Shown: positions 51,118 through 61,844, counted from the stretch's first letter. The stretch is DNA of 64,000 nt from Prorocentrum cordatum (GCA_963575745.1 CAUYUJ010001726.1:20001-84000), one strand, 5' to 3'. The notes: a model not told the origin generated them from the sequence alone. Made by a program: numbers and translations.

Positions 51118-51730
51118 GTTTCGAAAATGTTCAAGAGCTTCACGGATTGAGGGCAGGTTGTTGTAAAAATGTGACTCCTGCCTGAGCGCCGCGAACATTC
51201 GCTACAAACAGTTGCAAGGGTTCCACAGTTGGAGGGCGGATGTGTCTCCTGCCTGAGCGCCACGTACATTCGTTTTAAACATCTTCACGGATTCCCATGA
51301 TCCAACTACCATAAACGGTGTCTTGGAAGGACTCAGAATTGTGCGAGTGCCACAAGTACGTACACTCGCGGCGCTGATGTCCCAAAAACGACATTCTGGG
51401 CACAATTTACAATCGTCAAAGCGCAACAGTCAGGTTGACCCGTGGCGCTGAAATGCCGAAAGCAATGTTTTGGCATGCTTCGGGTATTCAAGCGCTTGTC
51501 TTCCAACGAGGCAATTCCCTCAATAGAAATGAACCGTTGCTTGGGCCTATGAAGAGGGAGCTTGGAGGGATGGTTTGAGGGATGGTTTATTCCAACTTCG
51601 TTGATGCCTCTTCGGTTTACACTGGTCCTCCTCCTCCTCCTCCTCCTCCTCCTCCTCCTCCTCCTCCTCCGCCTCAGCCTCCGCCTCCGCCAACGCCTCC
51701 GCCTCCCCCCTCCCCCCTCCTTCCCCCTCC
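51118..51730 (+). repeat. Composite minisatellite, B-A-spacer-(CTC)n
   Basis: Two B units (51118-51285), about two A units (51290-51470), the junction GCTTGTCTTCCAACGAGGCA, then a spacer (51547-51625) whose CTATGAAGAGGGAGCTTGG and GTTTATTCCAACTTCGTTGA are shared with 55134-55205, then CTC. Confidence 0.8.
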
Positions 51731-51809
51731 CCGGCTTCAGGTCGTGGGCCCTGGTGCGTACGCTCGGCTACCGACACCCCTGGTGGGTATGCTCCACCCG
51801 CTCCCCCCA

Positions 51810-52125
51810 CACTCTGATGAGCTCCTCCCGATGATCTCCGACCCTCCGATCTTCTTCTGATGAGCTCCTACCCTCCCTCTCCGATCCTCCGATCTTCTTC
51901 TGACGATCTCCGATCCTCCGATCCTCCGATTCGGCCACGTCCTCCGATCTTCTTCTGATGAGCTCCTCCCTGTCGCACCCCGAGGCGCGTCGGCAGGGCG
52001 GGCCCGGCGTTTCGCCTGAGACTTCACCACCACTCAACATTTTCAGCACACCACTCCCCCTCCCTCCTCTTCCTCCTCCTCCTCCTGCTCCTCCTCCTCC
52101 TCCTCCTCCTCCTCCTCCTCCTCCT
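51810..52125. repeat. CTCCGATCTTCTTCTGATGAG repeats, repeat K copy 1, (CTC)n
   Basis: TCCGATC and GATGAGCTCC words repeat irregularly to ~51965. Then CCTGTCGCACCCCGAGGCG ... GGCGTTTCGCCTGAGACTTC (51962-52032) matches 57316-57393. A CTC run ends the segment. Confidence 0.7.
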
Positions 52126-52404
52126 CCAGGCCTCCGCCCCTCCCCTCACTCTGACCGACGAGATTCACGGCACTGGGGCTTCCGATGAAAGGGGAGAGAG
52201 GAGGAAAGGAAGGAAGCTTGAGCCATGCAACAGCTTCAGCACTGAGGGGCGGAGGCCACCTGCGAAATCCTCGTCGACCGTGGTTCATTATCAAGGAATG
52301 ATAAACTCAGGTTCATTATGTTTAGATGATACCCTATGGCTTATTGCTTTGTGCATGGATCAAGCTGAGCCCCCAAACCCAGGTTTATATCTATTTGGGG
52401 TTCG

Positions 52405-52555
52405 TCCTGGAGGGGCGGGTCGCTTTCAGAATGTGGCTCTCGCCGGAGCCCCGCGCACATTCGTCCTTCAGGTTTGCAGGAGTTTCACGTTAGAGGGCAG
52501 GTGGCTTTCAACATGTGGCTCCCGCCTGAGCGCCGCGCACATTCGTATGACAAAG
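52405..52555 (+). repeat. Two isolated B units
   Basis: CTTTCAGAATGTGGCTCTCG and GCGCCGCGCACATTCGTATG show the B unit. No A units follow; the pentamer satellite begins 110 bp later. Confidence 0.8.
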
Positions 52556-52664
52556 TATGATGCTTCGAGCGGTCCTCACTAGAACCTTCGGTGCTTGTTC
52601 CCGACGGCGCACGCGCCTCCTGAAACATCGCGCGCAAGGCCCCGTTCTCTTGGCCAGCGCGCGT

Positions 52665-53830
52665 TGTTTTGTTACGGTATGCTCGATGTTGCGTTATGTC
52701 GTGTTCTGCTCGGCCACGGCATGATACGTGCTGTCCTGCCACGTTTGGCTATGTTATGATACGTTATGCGGCGATATGACATGGTATGCTGTGTCATGTT
52801 GCGAAATACAGCGATGTGTGGTTATGCGTATGTTACGATATGACATACCATTGGGTACTATGGCACGATGGGTTAGGTCACGCTATGTTCAGGTAAGATA
52901 TGATTTGGGTTGATACGGTGTGTTGTGATATGTTATGTATGCTCCGCTGTGCCATCGCAGATGCGTTGCGATGGTGTGTCAGTTCATGGTATGGTATGGC
53001 ATGCTATGCTAACATGTGAGTTGATATGGTACGGTGGTATGCGATGCTATGATATGCTATGCTGTAATGTGGCGTGCCGCGCTCTGTCATGGCATGGATT
53101 GCCCTGCCATGGGAACGTATGTTATTTGATGATGTATTATGGTATGCACTGCGCTGACATGGTGTGCTGTGCGAAGGTACGGAATGGCATGGTGTGTCAT
53201 GCTATGATATGCTATGCTGCGGTACGAAGTGCGGTGCTCTGCTATAGTGTGTATGCGCCGTCATGGCATGGTTCATGGTGTTATGCGACGTTGCCGTACC
53301 ATGGCATGTTATGAGTTGACATGCTATGTAATGGCATGTGCTGGGATGATATGGCATGGTCTAATGTGCTATGGCATGGCATTTGTTGGTATGACATGAT
53401 GCGTCATAGCATGGTATACTATGCTATGATATGGTATGCAATGTGGTGATATGACATGTGATGTGTGCCCCACTTTGCTATAAGATGCGCTGGTATGCTG
53501 TATTATAATGATGTAAGATCTGGAATGCTGTATCATTGTATGATGTGTCCTGTTCAAATATGGTATGTGTTGTGTTGTTGCGCGTGCGTTGTCATGCCCT
53601 GGAATGTGATATGTTGTGATGATGTGCGATGGCCTGCTCTGCTATGTCATGTTGTAGTATGCTACGGTGTGATCTGTCATAGTATGGTAGAGTGCTACGG
53701 TATGCTATGTGGTGTGCTGTTACGCGCTGTCATATATGACCCGCTCTGTCATAGATGATGGTGGTATGATTAGCTATGGACTGCCATGGTATAGCATGCT
53801 GTGCCACGCTCTGTCTTTGCGTGATGTCTC
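52665..53830. repeat. Degenerate pentamer satellite (CTATG/CATGG)
   Basis: About 1.1 kb in which ATG or GTG recurs every five bases (GATAT GCTAT GCTGT AATGT GGCGT). Phase is kept over long stretches despite heavy substitution. It reads as Met/Cys/Tyr/His-rich open frames that are not genes. Confidence 0.85.
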
Positions 53831-53893
53831 ATGGTGGTAGTTTTGTGCGGTGCTGTCGAAGACGCGAGGTGGGAGGCTCGGGGGATACTCTTG

Positions 53894-54054
53894 AAGGGGC
53901 CCCAGGACACACAAATGAATACACACAAATAAAAATATTCCCCAAATTTTCCCACATTTTCTGGGTTTCTGTCTTCCCCCCCACTTCCCATATTTTCCCA
54001 TATTTTCTGGGGGATCGAGGATTCATTGTGTCTGTGTGTGTTTTTCCCCTCCTG
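53894..54054. repeat. Dispersed repeat J copy 3
   Basis: CAGGACACACAAATGAATAC, ATTTTCTGGGTTTCTGTCTT, GGGGGATCGAGGATTCATTG and TGTCTGTGTGTGTTTTTCCC in order. The best-preserved copy together with 61657-61815. Confidence 0.8.
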
Positions 54055-54229
54055 AACTCTGAGGACCTGGGGCCCCGCGGCCGCGGTCTGAAGACTGGGC
54101 GGGTCGGCGCGAGGCGGCAAAACGCGGGGGACGCCCGGTGGAACTGGGGCTCCGGCGGCCGCGGTGTGCAGGCTGGGCGGGCAGGGAGGCCCTGTTCTGG
54201 ACATCCAACCGCCCCCAACCTGCCAGGTG

Positions 54230-55440
54230 GGGAGACATTGCAAGAGCTTCACGGAGAGAGGACGGGTGAATGTCACAGTGTGGCCCTCGCCGGAACGCCG
54301 CGCAGAATCGTCGTTAAGCTTCGCGACAGCTTCGCGGATTGGGGGCGGGCGGCTTTCAGCTTGGGACTCTCGGCCTGGCGCCGCGTACAGTCGTCGAAAG
54401 GCTCGCAGGAACTTCACGGAGGGAGGCCGGGTGGTTTCCAAAATGTGGCTCTCGCCGTGGCGACGCGCACCTTCGTCCTACAGTCTGCAAGAGCTTCATG
54501 GATTGAGAGCGGGTGGATTCCAAAATGTGGCTCCCGCCTGAGCGCCGCGCACATTCGCTTTAGAACATGTGCAAGAGCTTCACGGAGGGATCCCGCCTTC
54601 GCGCAGTGCAATTTCGCACCAAACAATGCGCAATCGTGCTAACGATGGAGAGCGGTTGGTGTTCAAGATGTGGCTCTCGCCTCAGCGCCGCACACATTCG
54701 CCTTACAATGTTGCAAGAGTTTCACGTTGGGAGGGCGGATGGTTGTCAAAATATTTGTCCGTCTCAGCGCCGCGCGCATTCGTCTTACAAGTTAGAAGAA
54801 GGTCACGGATGGTGGGCGGGTGGTTTTGAAATTATGACTCTCTCCTCAGCGCCGCGCATATTCGACTTTACACTTTCCAACAATTTCAGAGGTTCGCACG
54901 GCTGACGTCCCAGACATGGCGCTCTGGAACCATTTTGGATTGTCAGTGCGTAGCAGACAAGTTGATTCGCGGTATTGAGACAGGCGTGGCGTTCTAGCAC
55001 GATGCAGGATCGTCAGGACGCAACAGTAGAGTTGCTTCGTAGCGTTGAGGTCCAAGAAGGTGTGTTTGGGCAAGATTGGGGTCTTCCCATGGGCACTTTC
55101 AGCAGTGACAACCAACTGGAAATGCTTGCAGGGACCTATGAGGAGGGAACTTGGGGGAGGGTTTATTGCAACATCGTCGATACGCCTTGGACTTACACAA
55201 GTTCTCCTCCTCCCTCTCCTCTTGCTCCTCATCCTCCTCATCCTTCATCCCTCCTCCCTCCTGCCTCCATCCTCCCTCCTCCCTCTGACCTCCTCCCTCC
55301 TCCTTCCTCCCTCCTCTCTCCTCCTCCCTCCTCCCTCCTTCCTCCCCCCTCCTCCTCATCCTCCTTCCTCCTCCTCCTCCTGTTCCTCCCTCCTCGTGTT
55401 CATCCCTCCTCCTCGCCTCCCTCCTGTTGCGCCCTCCCTC
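54230..55440 (+). repeat. Largest composite minisatellite, eight B units
   Basis: B units fill 54230-54895 (AGCTTCACGG, AATGTGGCTCTCGCC, GCGCCGCGCACATTCG cores). A units occupy 54895-55065, the conserved spacer 55134-55205, and a CCTCC array 55205-55440. The full order is the same as at 51 kb and 57 kb. Confidence 0.85.
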
Positions 55441-55598
55441 CTTCCTCACCCATCTCTACAATGACACCATATGAATACTACTCTCTCCCCTGATGACGTC
55501 TGGAAGACGCCCGGCCCCACTCCGCGTATATTTTTCAATCACAGGATTCCCGGGAGTCGGGTTTTCGCTTATTTTTTTTTATACTGCTGCTCCCGCTG

Positions 55599-55775
55599 AA
55601 ACACTGGCCTAATTTTCGGGCTTCCACTCATTCCGAATCGTCTCCCACTGCAACGCTGGCCTCATTTCCGCGCTTCTGCTCGTTCCAAATCGTGCTTCCG
55701 CTGCAGCGCTGGCCTCATTCTGCGCTTCCGCTCGTTCCGAATCGTGCTCCCGCTGCAGCGCTATCGTCATTCTCT
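55599..55775 (+). repeat. 52-bp tandem repeat, about 3.5 units
   Basis: AGCGCTGGCCTCATT, GCGCTTCCGCTCGTTCCGAA and TCGTGCTCCCGCTGC repeat at 52-53 bp. Confidence 0.9.
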
Positions 55776-55803
55776 TGCACAGGGTGGCTAGAGCTCCGAC
55801 CAC

Positions 55804-56465
55804 ATTATTCCGCGTCGCCCCCCCCCCCCCCCCCCCCCCCCCGCATCCCCAGCGCCAGAGTGGGACCCCCGCGCTGTGGCTCTCTGTCCCGAGCCCCCCC
55901 GCGTCCCCAGCGCCCCAGCGGGGGCCCCGCCCACTGCTCCCTCCGCCACGAATGCTTTATTCCGCGTCGCACACCCCCCGCGTCCCCAGAGCCAGAGTGG
56001 GACCCCCGCGCCCTGGCTCTCTGCCCCGAGCCCCCCCGCGTCCCCAGCGCCCCAGCGGGGGCCCCGCCCACTGCCCCCTCCGCCACGAATGCTTTATTCC
56101 GCGTCGCACCCCCCCCCCGCGTCCCCAGCGCCAGGGGGACCTCCGCGCCGTGGCCCTCTGCCCCGAGCCCCCCCGCGTCCCCAGCGCCCCAGCGGGAACC
56201 CCGCCCACTGCCCCCTCCGCCACGAACGCTTTACTCCGCGTCGCGACGCACACCACCTCCCCCACCGCCCTCCCCGCGTCCCCAGCGCCCCACTGGGGGC
56301 TCCGCCCCGTGCCCCCTCCGCCCCGACCATGTTATTCCGCGTCGCAACGCACGCCACCTCCCCCCCTCCTCTCCGCGCCTCCAGCGCCCCAGTGGGACCT
56401 CCGCCCCGTGCCCCCTCCGCTCCGAGCACTTCATTCCGCGTCGCGACGCACGCTCCCTCCCCCCC
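55804..56465 (+). repeat. ~137-bp and ~100-bp tandem repeat, C-rich
   Basis: TTATTCCGCGTCGC marks unit starts near 55804, 55957, 56094, 56231, 56332 and 56431. The first units (~137 bp) hold two CGCGTCCCCAGCGCC copies, and the last two are shortened to ~100 bp. A poly-C run (55819-55842) opens the array. Several frames stay open but unit lengths are not multiples of three. Confidence 0.88.
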
Positions 56466-56599
56466 ACCCCTGCCCACCTGGGATTTTGGCCCCGTTGCTG
56501 GGCCCCGAGGGGCGATGTCTTGCCCCCTCTTCCCCCCTCCTCTTCCACCTCCTCCTCCCCCTTCCTTTTTGTGCAAGAGCCATGGCACACGTGCCACTT

Positions 56600-57170
56600 G
56601 TTGTTTCCAGTACAATGCCACGGCATGCAATGCAATGAGATGTGGTGTTCCACTGTGCGATGCCATGCCCCCAAGTCTAGAAAAGGCCCCGCCCCGAAAA
56701 AAAAAATCGGGAGTGATCACACATTCGGATTCGATTCGTTGACTTCTTGGGCCGCAGAAGCCCCTCCCCCACTTTGGGGCGTCGTCGCTGTCAGAAAGTA
56801 TCAAGCGGGAGCCCCGGTTCTGCTTTGAGAGGGCGACGTTGACAGCAGAGCCAGCGGGTGCTCTCCATCAGCCCCCCCTTGTGTGGAGCTTTTCGGGGAG
56901 CCCAAGGAGCTAGACATAGAGCCACGTCTCCAGACCGGCCCAGAGCCCAGACAATCCACTTACCCTCCAAGGAACCCGGCGCCATGCCATGACATGGTGT
57001 GCAGTGTTGTGTTTTGTGCCGCTGTGCGGTGCCATTACTTGCGTCGCAATGCTTTGTGATGCAATTATTCACTACGCAACGCCACGCCATGCTATGGCAT
57101 GCTACGCTCTGCCGTGCTCTATTACGCCCTGCTATGTCGTGCTCAACGATGCATCGCGCACACTCTCGCG
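56600..57170. repeat. Pentamer satellite patches
   Basis: ATGCCACGGCATGCAATGC-like sequence at 56610-56670 and GCCATGACATGGTGTGCAGT-like sequence at 56975-57160 show the same five-base rhythm as 52665-53830. Bases between are unique. Confidence 0.7.
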
Positions 57171-57315
57171 ATCATTGCCCTACTAGACATCCGACTGTGC
57201 GAATAGAGAGGAGATCTACGCCATGGAAAGGGATGGGAGGGAGGGGTAGGACGTCAGATATGGCGCGAGCGCACCCAGCTGGGCACTCCCCCTTCTCCTC
57301 CTCCGTCCCTTCTCC

Positions 57316-57393
57316 TTATGAATAACTCCTCCCTGTCGCACCCCGAGGCGTGGCAGCAGGGCGGGCTGGGCGTTTCGCCTGGGACTTCATCAC
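57316..57393 (+). repeat. Dispersed repeat K copy 2
   Basis: TCCTCCCTGTCGCACCCCGA and GGCGTTTCGCCTGGGACTTC match 51953-52032 at about 85-90% by eye. Confidence 0.75.
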
Positions 57394-57429
57394 CATGTAT
57401 GATTCTGAAGCTGAATACTAGGGCGACGC

Positions 57430-57581
57430 AATCTATACATATCCACTGCTCCCTGGCCAGGCCCATCCTGAACACAGCAGCTGTGTATACGCCACGCCCT
57501 CCTGGTTTGGCCAGGAGGGCGTATACACAGCTCCTGGGTTCAGGATGCGCCTGGCCAGGGAGCAGTGGATATGTATAGATT
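57430..57581. repeat. 152-bp near-perfect hairpin
   Basis: The left arm AATCTATACATATCCACTGC... and the right arm ending GCAGTGGATATGTATAGATT pair over ~70 bp with about 10% mismatch and a 5-base loop (TTTGG). The inner part pairs CAGCTGTGTATACGCC with its inverse. It may be a MITE-like foldback or a precursor of a small RNA; nothing in the sequence decides. Confidence 0.85.
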
Positions 57582-57594
57582 TCGCCCCCCGAGA

Positions 57595-58245
57595 ACACTT
57601 GCAACAGTTTCACGGATGGAGGGCGGACGTTTTCAACATGCGGCTCTCGCCTGCGCGCCGCGCACACTCGTCCTAAGAGCTTACAGACATGTCGCAGGTG
57701 GATAGCGCAGGGATGTCCAAAGGCGGCTCCCGCTCAAGCGACGCACACCGTCGCCCTGAAAGTGTGCGATAGATTCAAGCGGGATCTTTTCAGAATGTGG
57801 CTCTCGCCTCAGCGCCGCGCACAGCCGTCTTGAGAGTCAACAGCAGTGACAAGTATCATCTTGGTTGACGTCCCAGGCATGTGTTTTCGCAAGATGCAAG
57901 ACTGTCAGGGCACAACACTAAGGTTGATTCGGGGTGTTGACGTCCCAGGAATAGTGTCCTGTCACGAGTCAAGATCGTCATGACGCTAGAGCAACGTTGA
58001 TTCGCGGCGCTGAAGACACTGAAATGGCGTTCTGGCACAGTTCAGGATTTTCAAACGGTTGTCTTCCAACGAGGCACTTCAGTCAAAATACATCCTTGTA
58101 CGGACCCACTTGTAGGAACCCGCTCATCCCTCCCCCCTCCCTACTCCTGCTCCTCCCTCCTCCTGTTCCTCCCTCCTTTTCCACCCCCTCCTGTCCCTCC
58201 CTCACTCCCTCCCTCCTCCTCCTCCTCCTCCTCCTCCTCCGGCGG
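57595..58245 (+). repeat. Composite minisatellite, B-A-(CTC)n
   Basis: Three B units (57595-57850), three A units (57862-58040), the junction GGTTGTCTTCCAACGAGGCA, then CTC/TCCC (58130-58245). The spacer seen at 51 and 55 kb is replaced by other sequence. Confidence 0.8.
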
Positions 58246-58350
58246 GGCGCGCCAGGATGCGGCCGTGCCCGTGGGACTCCGCCTCCTCGCGGGGCGGCGG
58301 CGGTGGCCCGGAAGGAGCTGCGCCGGGGGCAGGGCGTGCGGCGGAGGCGG

Positions 58351-58534
58351 GGCGATCTGGGCCCCTACGGGGGGATTTTCGACGAACAATTAAAGATACC
58401 CCAAAAATACCCCACAAAGGTCAAAAAATACCCTAAAAAATAGTCCCCATACTATTTTTGCAGCATGTTTGGATTATTTGGTATGTATTTTTGATTTTTC
58501 GTCGAGAATCCCCCTGTAGGGGGACAGGCCCGAC
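58351..58534. mobile_element. TIR element, family M copy (184 bp)
   Basis: The right end CCTGTAGGGGGACAGGCCCG is typical of M. The left side CCCCTACGGGGGGATTTTCG mirrors CGTCGAGAATCCCCCTGTAG. The interior is A-rich with AAAAATACCC words, shared with the copy at 59709. Confidence 0.65.
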
Positions 58535-58627
58535 ATAACCCTCAAGGGGCTCTTCAGGGCCAATTTGGGAGCCAGCAGGTGCCCAACAGGAGCCCTCGAG
58601 GGTCCCATGCAAGGCCCGCTGCTTCAC

Positions 58628-58922
58628 CCTCCATGCAGGCCACCCCCCATCTAGGGGGCCACATGCGAACCCTACAGGGCAGTTTTTAATACATAGGATT
58701 TTTAATACATGAATACATGTATGAATAAATTAATGCATGAACTCATCGTTGTATTTATTAATCAACCCTTTATTGTTAATGCATGGTCCGCACGCGGAGC
58801 ATGTATTACCTCGACCGGGAGCTCACGAGCGAAGTGAACCCCACCCTCCCCCTCAGAAATCGTGGGGGGTAGGGGTAGGGTTCGCATGTGGCCCCCTACC
58901 TCCATGTAGGCCACCCCCCATC
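58628..58922. mobile_element. TIR element R with 24-bp flanking direct repeats
   Basis: Perfect 24-bp inverted arms (58652-58675 and 58875-58898, TAGGGGGCCACATGCGAACC plus CTAC) surround an AT-rich interior (TTTTTAATACATAGGATTTT). Directly outside, CCTCCATG(C/T)AGGCCACCCC plus CCATC appears on both sides (58628-58651, 58899-58922) with one mismatch. Such a long direct repeat is unusual for a target-site duplication. Confidence 0.75.
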
Positions 58923-59708
58923 ACCATCCGCCCGACCGTTGGACAGCCACTTCCCACTTCCAGGGTCCGGGAGCTGTTCTGGGAGGGTTTCTGTTCGGCT
59001 TCAGGAGGCTTCCGAATACTGCTCGGGAGGCCGCCGCCAAGACACCTCAGGATGGCCCAGGAGCTTTACGGGAACATATCTGGGGATCAAATAGACGGGC
59101 AGGAATAGCGTGTGCCACCGCCGTATCGGTTCATATGCATGCTCACCCAATCTGCTATCGTACTTGACGCCTGTCCTGTACCGTCGATGCGCGGTCAGGA
59201 CGGAAAGGTCTCGATTAGCATGTCGATACCTCATCCATTGCCGTCAAAACTCCTGCAACGGAACTGGATGGCAATACTAAGAGCAATGCGGCTTGGTGCC
59301 AGACATTACCTCATTTTCGTGAGGATGGCTGATACCAACTCCTACCCAATGGTCACACTCCGACGACTCTCTGCTCAGACGAACCACACAAAGGGCTTGA
59401 CAGCGAACCCCGCTGCATCCGCGGCAGCAGACATGATTCCCCTACAAGCTTGAAGCACGGCCCCAACGGCATTATTTCCAGGACGTGTTCGGAGCCCACT
59501 GCGCCTGCACCACCGCTTGCCCGGTGGAAGCGGTGAGCAGGGATGCCCGCTCCCCTCCCCGCGTGGGGAGCGCATGCCTGCGCTCCCACGACCAGCCAGT
59601 CTCAACTGCCGACGAGCCCCGAAAAGCGAGGAGCGACGAAACTCGCCCTCTGCCATGACTCCACTGCGGCCCCGGTGTGCGCAGGGATGCAACCTCACGT
59701 ACGCTCAG
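58923..59708. other. Unique sequence, nothing recognised
   Basis: Mixed composition with short open frames on both strands and no domain, repeat or splice pattern I can support. Confidence 0.35.
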
Positions 59709-59861
59709 GTCGGGCGAGTACTCCTACGGGCGGATTTTGAAAAGAAAAATAAAGACTACCCCAAAAATACCCAGAAATAGTCGAACATTGTCAGACAAGT
59801 CGTGCCCCGATTATGTTTTTACTACTTTGGAATATTCCTCCTGTCGAGGGACAGGTCCGAC
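59709..59861. mobile_element. TIR element, family M copy (153 bp)
   Basis: GTCGGGCGAGTACTCCTACG at the left, CTCCTGTCGAGGGACAGGTC plus CGAC at the right. A-rich interior with AAAAATAC. One base shorter than the copy at 3485-3638. Bases 59862-60307 hold nothing recognised. Confidence 0.7.
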
Positions 59862-60307
59862 TTTCACGTACGCCCCTCTACCTCCGATGCCTTTGGTTAT
59901 CCGAGAATTGTTCGATTCGGCTTGCCGTGGCCACCGCGATGGGGTACATGGGCAGAGGCACCGACGACGCATCCACAAGGGTCCCCATCCGGGACCCTGC
60001 TGAGAACGTGGCCTGCCGGGAGTGGGCCCAGGAGTTGCGCGCTTGGCCTCTTGGGGCTGTTTCGGTGCCGCTTGTGTAGAAGTCAAAAATCCACCCCCCA
60101 TTAGAACCACCCCGACACGCGAAGTCGTGTAGTAAACGCGCCCAAAGAAGGAATCAAACAGGGCAGGGCTGTTTGGTAAACGCCCAGGGCCGTTTCTTAA
60201 ACGCCAATTGCCCAGTCCAGGTGTTTTTTCCTCCCTTGACTGTCGCCGTGACCCATCGATCCATGCTCTGGGGCCCCTCTTCACTCCGTGGGGCTCTCTC
60301 GGCGCTG

Positions 60308-60460
60308 GACAAACCTCCCTTTAGTAGACCTCCCCTGAGTGAAAACGGCCTGGGACCGAAACCGGCGGGCCTGGACCCGCAAAAACGACGGCCGCGACGC
60401 CCTCCCGCGAGCCGAAAACGGCCAACTCCTCCATCGACGTGTCAGGGTAGGAGGTCTGTC
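60308..60460. mobile_element. TIR element, family O copy 2 (153 bp)
   Basis: GACAAACCTCC at the left and GGAGGTCTGTC at the right. The interior GAAAACGGCCTGGGACCGAA and CGACGGCCGCGACGCCCTC match 19753-19910. Confidence 0.72.
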
Positions 60461-60704
60461 ACCACCCCCGACTCTCTTGGCGCCCTCTCTTGGTTGGTGC
60501 GCTCCCGGGCTGCTCCCGGGGGGTCTGCGGAGTGCTCTCGCAGAGCCGCGCTCCCCTGAGCATGCCGGGGCGCCCTGGCGGCCCCGACGTCTGCGCGAGG
60601 AGTGGGCGCTCCGGGGTCGAGGCCTCCCGCCAGCCCCCCCCCCGGCCCAAGGGCTGGCCCCCCCGCCCCACCCCCCCCGTCTGGCCTCGAAAGCTCACGC
60701 GCAC

Positions 60705-60905
60705 ACGCACGAGGAGGAGGAGGAGGAGGAGGAGGAGGAGGAGGAGGAGGAGGAGGAGGAGGAGGAGGAGGAAGAGGAAGAGGAGGAGGAGGAGGAGAAA
60801 GAGCAAAAGGAGGAGCAAAAGGAGGAGGAGGAGGAGGAGCAAAAGGAGGAGGAAAAGGAGGAGAAGGAGGAGGAGGAGGAGGAGAGGAGGAGGAGGAGGA
60901 GGAGG
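60705..60905. repeat. (GGA)n array
   Basis: GGA with AAG and CAAAA variants. Bases 60461-60704 and 60906-61080 are GC-rich and unique. Confidence 0.9.
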
Positions 60906-61079
60906 TTTTGACCCCCCCCTCGGCAGGGCGGATGCGCAGCGGCTCGGCCGATCTTCCGCCGCGCGCCGCCGAGCACTCGGAGGGCGCAGGTGGTCCGCGG
61001 GGGCCGAGCGCCCACATGGCGTGCGGCGGGTTCACGGCGCGACGACGTTGCCTCCGGGGGCCCAGGTAGGCCCCGCTTC

Positions 61080-61240
61080 GGCAGCCCCCGCTGCCCCCCC
61101 CCATTTGTTGCCCCCCCCATTTGTCGCCCCCCCCCACCCCCCATTTGTCGCCCCACCCCCCTTTGTCGCCGCCCCCCCCCCCCGTTTCGGCAGCCCTCGC
61201 TGCCCCCCCATTTGTCGCCCATCCCCCCCCCATTACAGTC
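61080..61240 (+). repeat. CCCCCATTTGTCGCC minisatellite
   Basis: CCCATTTGT(C/T)GCC units with poly-C spacers, and CGGCAGCCC(C/T)CGCTGCCCCC at both ends. Confidence 0.85.
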
Positions 61241-61435
61241 GACCCGTCTCGCAAGGATGCGCGGTGAGGGTGCGAGGGCCTCGGGGAGTCGCGAGGACGT
61301 TCTCCGAAGGAGGCTGGCCAGCAAAAGAGCGGCCAGGGATGGACCGAGGAGGCAAGGCTGCAAGGTTGCCCTTGGCAAGGTTTCCCATCCTTGCTACGCG
61401 GGTTGACTGTGCACGACGCCCGAGATTCGGGGATG

Positions 61436-61548
61436 GACAGACCTCCCTTTAGTAAAACGTGGTTTAGTGAAAACGACCTGAGGCCCAAACCTGGCGAGCG
61501 CAAGCCTGGAAAATAACGGCCGCGGCGCCCTCTCAAGAATTCTGTCCA
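61436..61548. mobile_element. TIR element, family O copy 3, shortened
   Basis: GACAGACCTCCCTTTAGTAA at the left and GAATTCTGTCC at the right. The interior has GAAAACGACC and AACGGCCGCGGCGCCCTC with ~40 bp missing relative to copy 2. Confidence 0.6.
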
Positions 61549-61656
61549 CCCCCGAGAGATGACTCTGCCAGCCGCTGCGTCCAGGGACCTCTGGAGCCTC
61601 CAAAAAGCCCCCAGACGGCCCAAGAAGGCCCCCAGCAGAGCCCCCCCAATATTCAA

Positions 61657-61815
61657 GGGGCCCAAGGACACACAAATAGATACACACAAATCAAAGGATT
61701 CCCCATACTTTCCTGTATTTTCTGGGTTTTTGTCTTCCCGCCCAATTCCCATATTTTTCCTACATTTTCTGGGGGATCGACGATGAATTGCGTCTGTGTG
61801 TGTTTCACCTCCTGA
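61657..61815. repeat. Dispersed repeat J copy 4
   Basis: AAGGACACACAAATAGATAC, TATTTTCTGGGTTTTTGTCT, GGGGGATCGACGATGAATTG and GTCTGTGTGTGTTTCACCTC. Repeat P copy 3 follows immediately. Confidence 0.8.
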
Positions 61816-61844
61816 AATATGAACTGTGGAAGCGCCTACAGTCG

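Noticed and set aside
52790-53760. Cys/Met/Tyr-rich small proteins in the 53-kb region
   Set aside because: They follow the pentamer satellite, which makes such frames in every register.
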